Shown piece after piece: positions 61,681 through 64,000 of a stretch of 64,000 nt of DNA. The DNA lies in NCBI GenBank assembly GCA_037445025.1, contig JBBILI010000005.1, positions 1-64,000 on the forward strand, in the 5' to 3' direction. The stretch comes from CAIQQQ01 sp037445025. GTDB lineage: Bacteria > Pseudomonadota > Alphaproteobacteria > Acetobacterales > Acetobacteraceae. The notes below the pieces were generated by a model. It ran no database searches, had not been told where the DNA came from, and saw only the letters and a list, made by a program, of their open reading frames with translations. The first letter of the stretch is position 1. The number at the start of each line of letters is the position of its first letter. Both the position numbers and the translations under genes were made by a program.

Positions 61681-63027
61681 TCACCCGGCAGACGTCTCGG
61701 CCGTGTTGGCTTCCTTGGCGAGGTCTTCGGCCGAGATCGGCTGGTCGGTGACATCGGCCAGTTCCAGCACGAAATCGACCACCTTCTCCTCGAAGATCGG
61801 GCCACGCAGCGATTCCGCCGCCTGCGGGTTCTTGCGGAAGAAGTCCATGACCATCTGCTCCTGGCCCTGATAACGCTGGGCCTCGCGGATCATGGCGCGG
61901 TTCATCTCGTCCGGGGCGACGGTGATGCCGTTGACGCGGCCGATCTCGGCCAGCAGCAGGCCCAGGCGCACGCGGCGTTCGGCGATGACGCGGTATTCGG
62001 CCTTCAGCGTCGCCTCGTCCTTGCCGGCGTCCTCGCTGTCGGTCTCGCCCTTGGCGCGGTCGGCCTCGACACGCTGCCAGATCTGCTCGAACTCGGCGTC
62101 GACCATGCTCGGCGGCACGTCGAAGCTGGCCTGGGCGGCCAGCGCGTCCAGCAGATGGCGCTTGAGGCGTAGGCGCGACATCTGGTCGAGCTCACGCTGC
62201 ATCGAGCTTGCGATGGCCTTGCGGACATCTTCGAGGTTTTCGAAGCCGAGCTTCTCGGCCAGGGCGTCGTTCAGCTCGGGCGTGACGGCGCGCTTCAGCG
62301 CCTTGGCGGTGATGTCGAAGGTGGCGGCCTTGCCGGCCAGTTCCTTGGCGCTGTATTCCGCAGGGAACGTGACGTCGATGACGCGGAAATCGCCGGGCTT
62401 CATGCCGATCATGGCTTCGGAGAAGCCGGGGATGAAGCCGCTGCCGCCGATCTCGACATCCATGTCGGTGCCGGTGCCGCCTTCGAAGGGCACGCTGTCG
62501 ACCTTGCCGAGGAAATCCACGGTCAGGATATGGCCGGCCTCGGCGGGGACGATGTCCTCGCCTTCGAGGGTGACGGTCTCGCGCTGGCGGGCGGCGATCT
62601 CGCTGAGGGTCTTGTCGGTCTCTTCGGCCGAGGGTTCGGCCTTCAGGCGGGTCAGGCTGATGGCCTTGAAGTCCGGCATGGTGATCTCGGGCAGCAGCTC
62701 GACATCGACCTTGAACTCGACGTCCTTGGCGTCCTCGATGGTGACGACCTCGATCTTGGGCTGGCTGGAGGCGCGCAGGCCGCGATCGGACAGCAGCTGG
62801 GTGGTGGCGTCGTTGACGCTCTGCTCCAGCACCTCGGCCATGATGGCGCCGTCATAGCGCTTCTTGACCAGGGCGAGCGGCACCTTGCCGGGGCGGAAGC
62901 CAGGCAGGTTGACGGTCTTGGCCACCTCGGCGAGGCGCTTGGCGCGCTTGTCGGCGATGTCGGCGACGGGGAGAACCACGGTGAAACCGCGCTTCAGACC
63001 CTCGGAGAGCGTCTCGGTGACCTGCAT
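61681..63027 (-). CDS. tig: Trigger factor
   Basis: A 448-residue ribosome-associated chaperone. The ribosome-binding signature is in LPGFRPGKVPLALVKKRYG-like LPGFRPGKVPLALVKKRY; the FKBP-type prolyl isomerase domain spans about 160-245 (ILTVDFLGKVDSVPFEGGTG); the helical C-terminal chaperone arms follow. The start MQVTETLSEGLKRGFTV at 63027 fits the family; the frame opens earlier, over the tRNA-Leu. Confidence 0.96.
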   Translation of the reverse strand: MQVTETLSEGLKRGFTVVLPVADIADKRAKRLAEVAKTVNLPGFRPGKVPLALVKKRYDGAIMAEVLEQSVNDATTQLLSDRGLRASSQPKIEVVTIEDAKDVEFKVDVELLPEITMPDFKAISLTRLKAEPSAEETDKTLSEIAARQRETVTLEGEDIVPAEAGHILTVDFLGKVDSVPFEGGTGTDMDVEIGGSGFIPGFSEAMIGMKPGDFRVIDVTFPAEYSAKELAGKAATFDITAKALKRAVTPELNDALAEKLGFENLEDVRKAIASSMQRELDQMSRLRLKRHLLDALAAQASFDVPPSMVDAEFEQIWQRVEADRAKGETDSEDAGKDEATLKAEYRVIAERRVRLGLLLAEIGRVNGITVAPDEMNRAMIREAQRYQGQEQMVMDFFRKNPQAAESLRGPIFEEKVVDFVLELADVTDQPISAEDLAKEANTAETSAG

Positions 63028-63066
63028 CTGTCGGAAATCCCTGTCCTCACGTCCTGGACCGGCCGG

Positions 63067-63150
63067 TGGTGCGGGCGAGAGGACTTGAACCTCCACGACT
63101 TGCGCCACCAGAACCTAAATCTGGCGTGTCTACCATTTCACCACGCCCGC
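63067..63150 (-). tRNA. tRNA-Leu (TAG)
   Basis: The minus strand gives acceptor GCGGGCG/CGCCCGC, D-arm GTGGTGAAATGGTAGACAC, anticodon loop ATTTAGG (anticodon TAG), a long class II variable arm, T-arm GGTTCAAGTCC, discriminator A and encoded CCA. Length is 84 bases. Confidence 0.96.
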
Positions 63151-63204
63151 ATGGTACGACCGTGAGCGCGGGGTGGTAGCGCAGGGGGCGGGGGAAGGCA
63201 AGAT

Positions 63205-63310
63205 AGCGCTGGGCGCTGCCCAGACCCGCCAGGGGGCCGAGCCCCCTGGACCCTCCTGTTTTGAAGAATATCCTGGTTTGAGGCGGGGTCTGGGGCAGCG
63301 CCCCAGCGCT
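63205..63310. repeat. GC-rich palindromic (REP-like) element
   Basis: Long imperfect inverted arms AGCGCTGGGCGCTGCCCAGA..(63205-63230) and 63282-63310 (ending AGCGCCCCAGCGCT) enclose an inner perfect hairpin AGGGGGC-CGA-GCCCCCT (63231-63247) and about 35 neutral bases. Similar GC-rich palindromes built on CCCCAGACCCC and GGGGGC..GCCCCC are common between genes in Acetobacteraceae as far as I recall. It lies after the decayed gene at 63.3 kb and may have invaded it. Confidence 0.65.
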
Positions 63311-63319
63311 TGCTTGGCT

Positions 63320-63551
63320 TCACCCGACCACCCGCAGCCTCGGCCAGGTGGTGCACCAGGCCTTGTCGCGGAGTCTGGCGTGGAAGATCGGCGCCTTTTC
63401 GGCGGTGAAGCGGGGTGTGGGGTGAGGCGGGGCGGCCGTGTTGGTGGTCCCACACGGCGTTGCGCGCGAAGCCGGCGGCGATCCAGCCATCGGGCAAGGC
63501 GAGGTCGCGGACGAGGGACAGCAGGTGCCAGCGGAGGAGGTCGGCGCGCAT
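63320..63551 (-). pseudogene. Decayed nucleotidyltransferase-like gene
   Basis: The frame from 63551 encodes DLLRWHLLSLVRDLALPDGW then IAAGFARNAVWDHQHGR, the N-terminal signature of the COG3575/DUF925 nucleotidyltransferase family. After about 40 codons it loses similarity. The next frame then gives TAEKAPIFHARLRDKAWCTT and WPRLRVVG with a stop at 63320, which resembles that family's C-terminus. The central part, including the DxD region, is absent, so an internal deletion with a frameshift is likely. Similarity extends upstream of 63551, over the end of the toxin gene, without a clear start. Confidence 0.5.
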
Positions 63552-63580
63552 CAGTGCGGCAAGCTGCGCTGCAGGATCCG

Positions 63581-63961
63581 TCAGCGGATCAGTTCCACAC
63601 GGGCAAGCCCCGCCCAGGCACGGTCGGCGGTCAGGGCGATGCCGCCGAGTTTACGGGTCAGGGCCAGACAGGCGCGATCCCCGAGTGACAATCCCTTCGT
63701 TCGGGTCATGCCGCGCAGTGCGGCCGATCCGAGAGCCTGATCCACATCGAAGCCTTGAACGTCAAGGTTCAATCCGCGCAGGGTGACCTCGATGTCGGGC
63801 CAGGCAACACCGCGGTCGGCCAACTTGGTCGCGACTTCCGCCAGATTGACGGCGCTGATGCAGGCACGTGAGAGAAACGGCTCGACTTTTTCCTGGCCCG
63901 GCTCATCCTGCAGCACCGCCAGCAAGGCCGATGCGTCCAGAATGATCGGCGTCGGCGCCAC
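63581..63961 (-). CDS. PIN-domain toxin, VapC-like
   Basis: A 126-residue PIN-fold RNase. Acidic active-site residues are visible in IILDASALLAVLQDEPG (Asp), NLAEVATKL (Glu), LSLGDRACLALTRKLG (Asp) and TADRAW (Asp). The start is GTG at 63961, six bases after an upstream antitoxin stop. With that gene it forms a VapBC-type pair. All four catalytic acidic residues seem present, so it is probably active. Confidence 0.85.
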   Translation of the reverse strand: MAPTPIILDASALLAVLQDEPGQEKVEPFLSRACISAVNLAEVATKLADRGVAWPDIEVTLRGLNLDVQGFDVDQALGSAALRGMTRTKGLSLGDRACLALTRKLGGIALTADRAWAGLARVELIR

Positions 63962-63967
63962 GCGCTG

Positions 63968-64000
63968 TTACTCCTGCTCCTCTCGCAGAGCCTCAAGACG
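63968..64000 (-). CDS. Antitoxin of the VapBC-type pair, C-terminal end (cut by window edge)
   Basis: The frame entering from the window edge encodes RLEALREEQE and stops at TAA 63968-63970, six bases before the toxin start. An acidic, helical C-terminus of this kind is typical of AbrB-fold or RHH antitoxins placed before PIN toxins. The family cannot be decided from ten residues. Confidence 0.5.
   Translation of the reverse strand, partial: RLEALREEQE

Overview
This is a high-GC alphaproteobacterial chromosome segment, most likely from a member of the Acetobacteraceae (Rhodospirillales). The evidence is the gene order tig-clpP-clpX-lon-hupB, a 14-gene nuo operon followed by birA-coaX-rnj-DUF1467-proS-lolE-lolD, a short alphaproteobacterial-type proS, and dispersed AT-rich hairpin elements at gene ends that I associate with this family. 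Genus cannot be fixed from the sequence alone.

Left part (1-9.2 kb), accessory to ordinary: the right end of an IS66-type insertion sequence; a 707-residue proline-rich protein with three helical repeats and no recognised function; a NitT/TauT-type ABC importer (binding protein, ATPase, permease); a tiny DUF1289 gene; an MgtC-like membrane protein; a crotonase-fold enzyme that appears to lack both usual catalytic glutamates; and an OmpR/EnvZ-type two-component pair. 9.3-16.6 kb is housekeeping: rpmI-rplT-pheS-pheT, an FMN-binding flavin-oxidase-like protein, a small membrane protein and lepA. 16.6-26.2 kb is metabolic: an amidohydrolase, a COG0523 (CobW-like) GTPase, then a probable hydroxycinnamate (ferulate/p-coumarate) module made of a MarR regulator divergent from crotonase, feruloyl-CoA synthase, type-II 3-hydroxyacyl-CoA dehydrogenase and a periplasmic binding protein; then a YraN-type nuclease-fold protein and a gamma-glutamyltransferase. 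dnaE follows.

29.8-33.5 kb is a small patch of decay and novelty: an in-frame relic joining the front of a RelB antitoxin to the back of a RelE toxin, a TIGR03032-type gene cut by one TGA, a very AT-rich stretch, and a secreted-type protein with SBBP-like repeats and a C-terminal Hint (hedgehog/intein-like) domain. 33.6-41.6 kb, all on the minus strand, holds a binding-protein-like gene, lolD, lolE, proS, a candidate MmgR/alpha-r8-like small RNA at 37.88-38.00 kb, DUF1467, rnj, coaX and birA. 41.6-55.8 kb is the complete respiratory complex I operon nuoA-N, transcribed leftward, with one AT-rich double hairpin between nuoI and nuoJ. 56-63.2 kb has tRNA-Asp, tRNA-Val, hupB, lon, clpX, clpP, tig and tRNA-Leu. 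The right edge has a GC-rich palindromic element, a decayed nucleotidyltransferase gene and a VapBC-type toxin-antitoxin pair cut by the window end.

The most interesting items are the candidate sRNA with an anti-Shine-Dalgarno motif, the family of two-hairpin intergenic elements, the SBBP-Hint protein, the hydroxycinnamate module with a palindrome sitting on its promoter, and a nine-C tract placed inside the spacer of a putative rpmI promoter.
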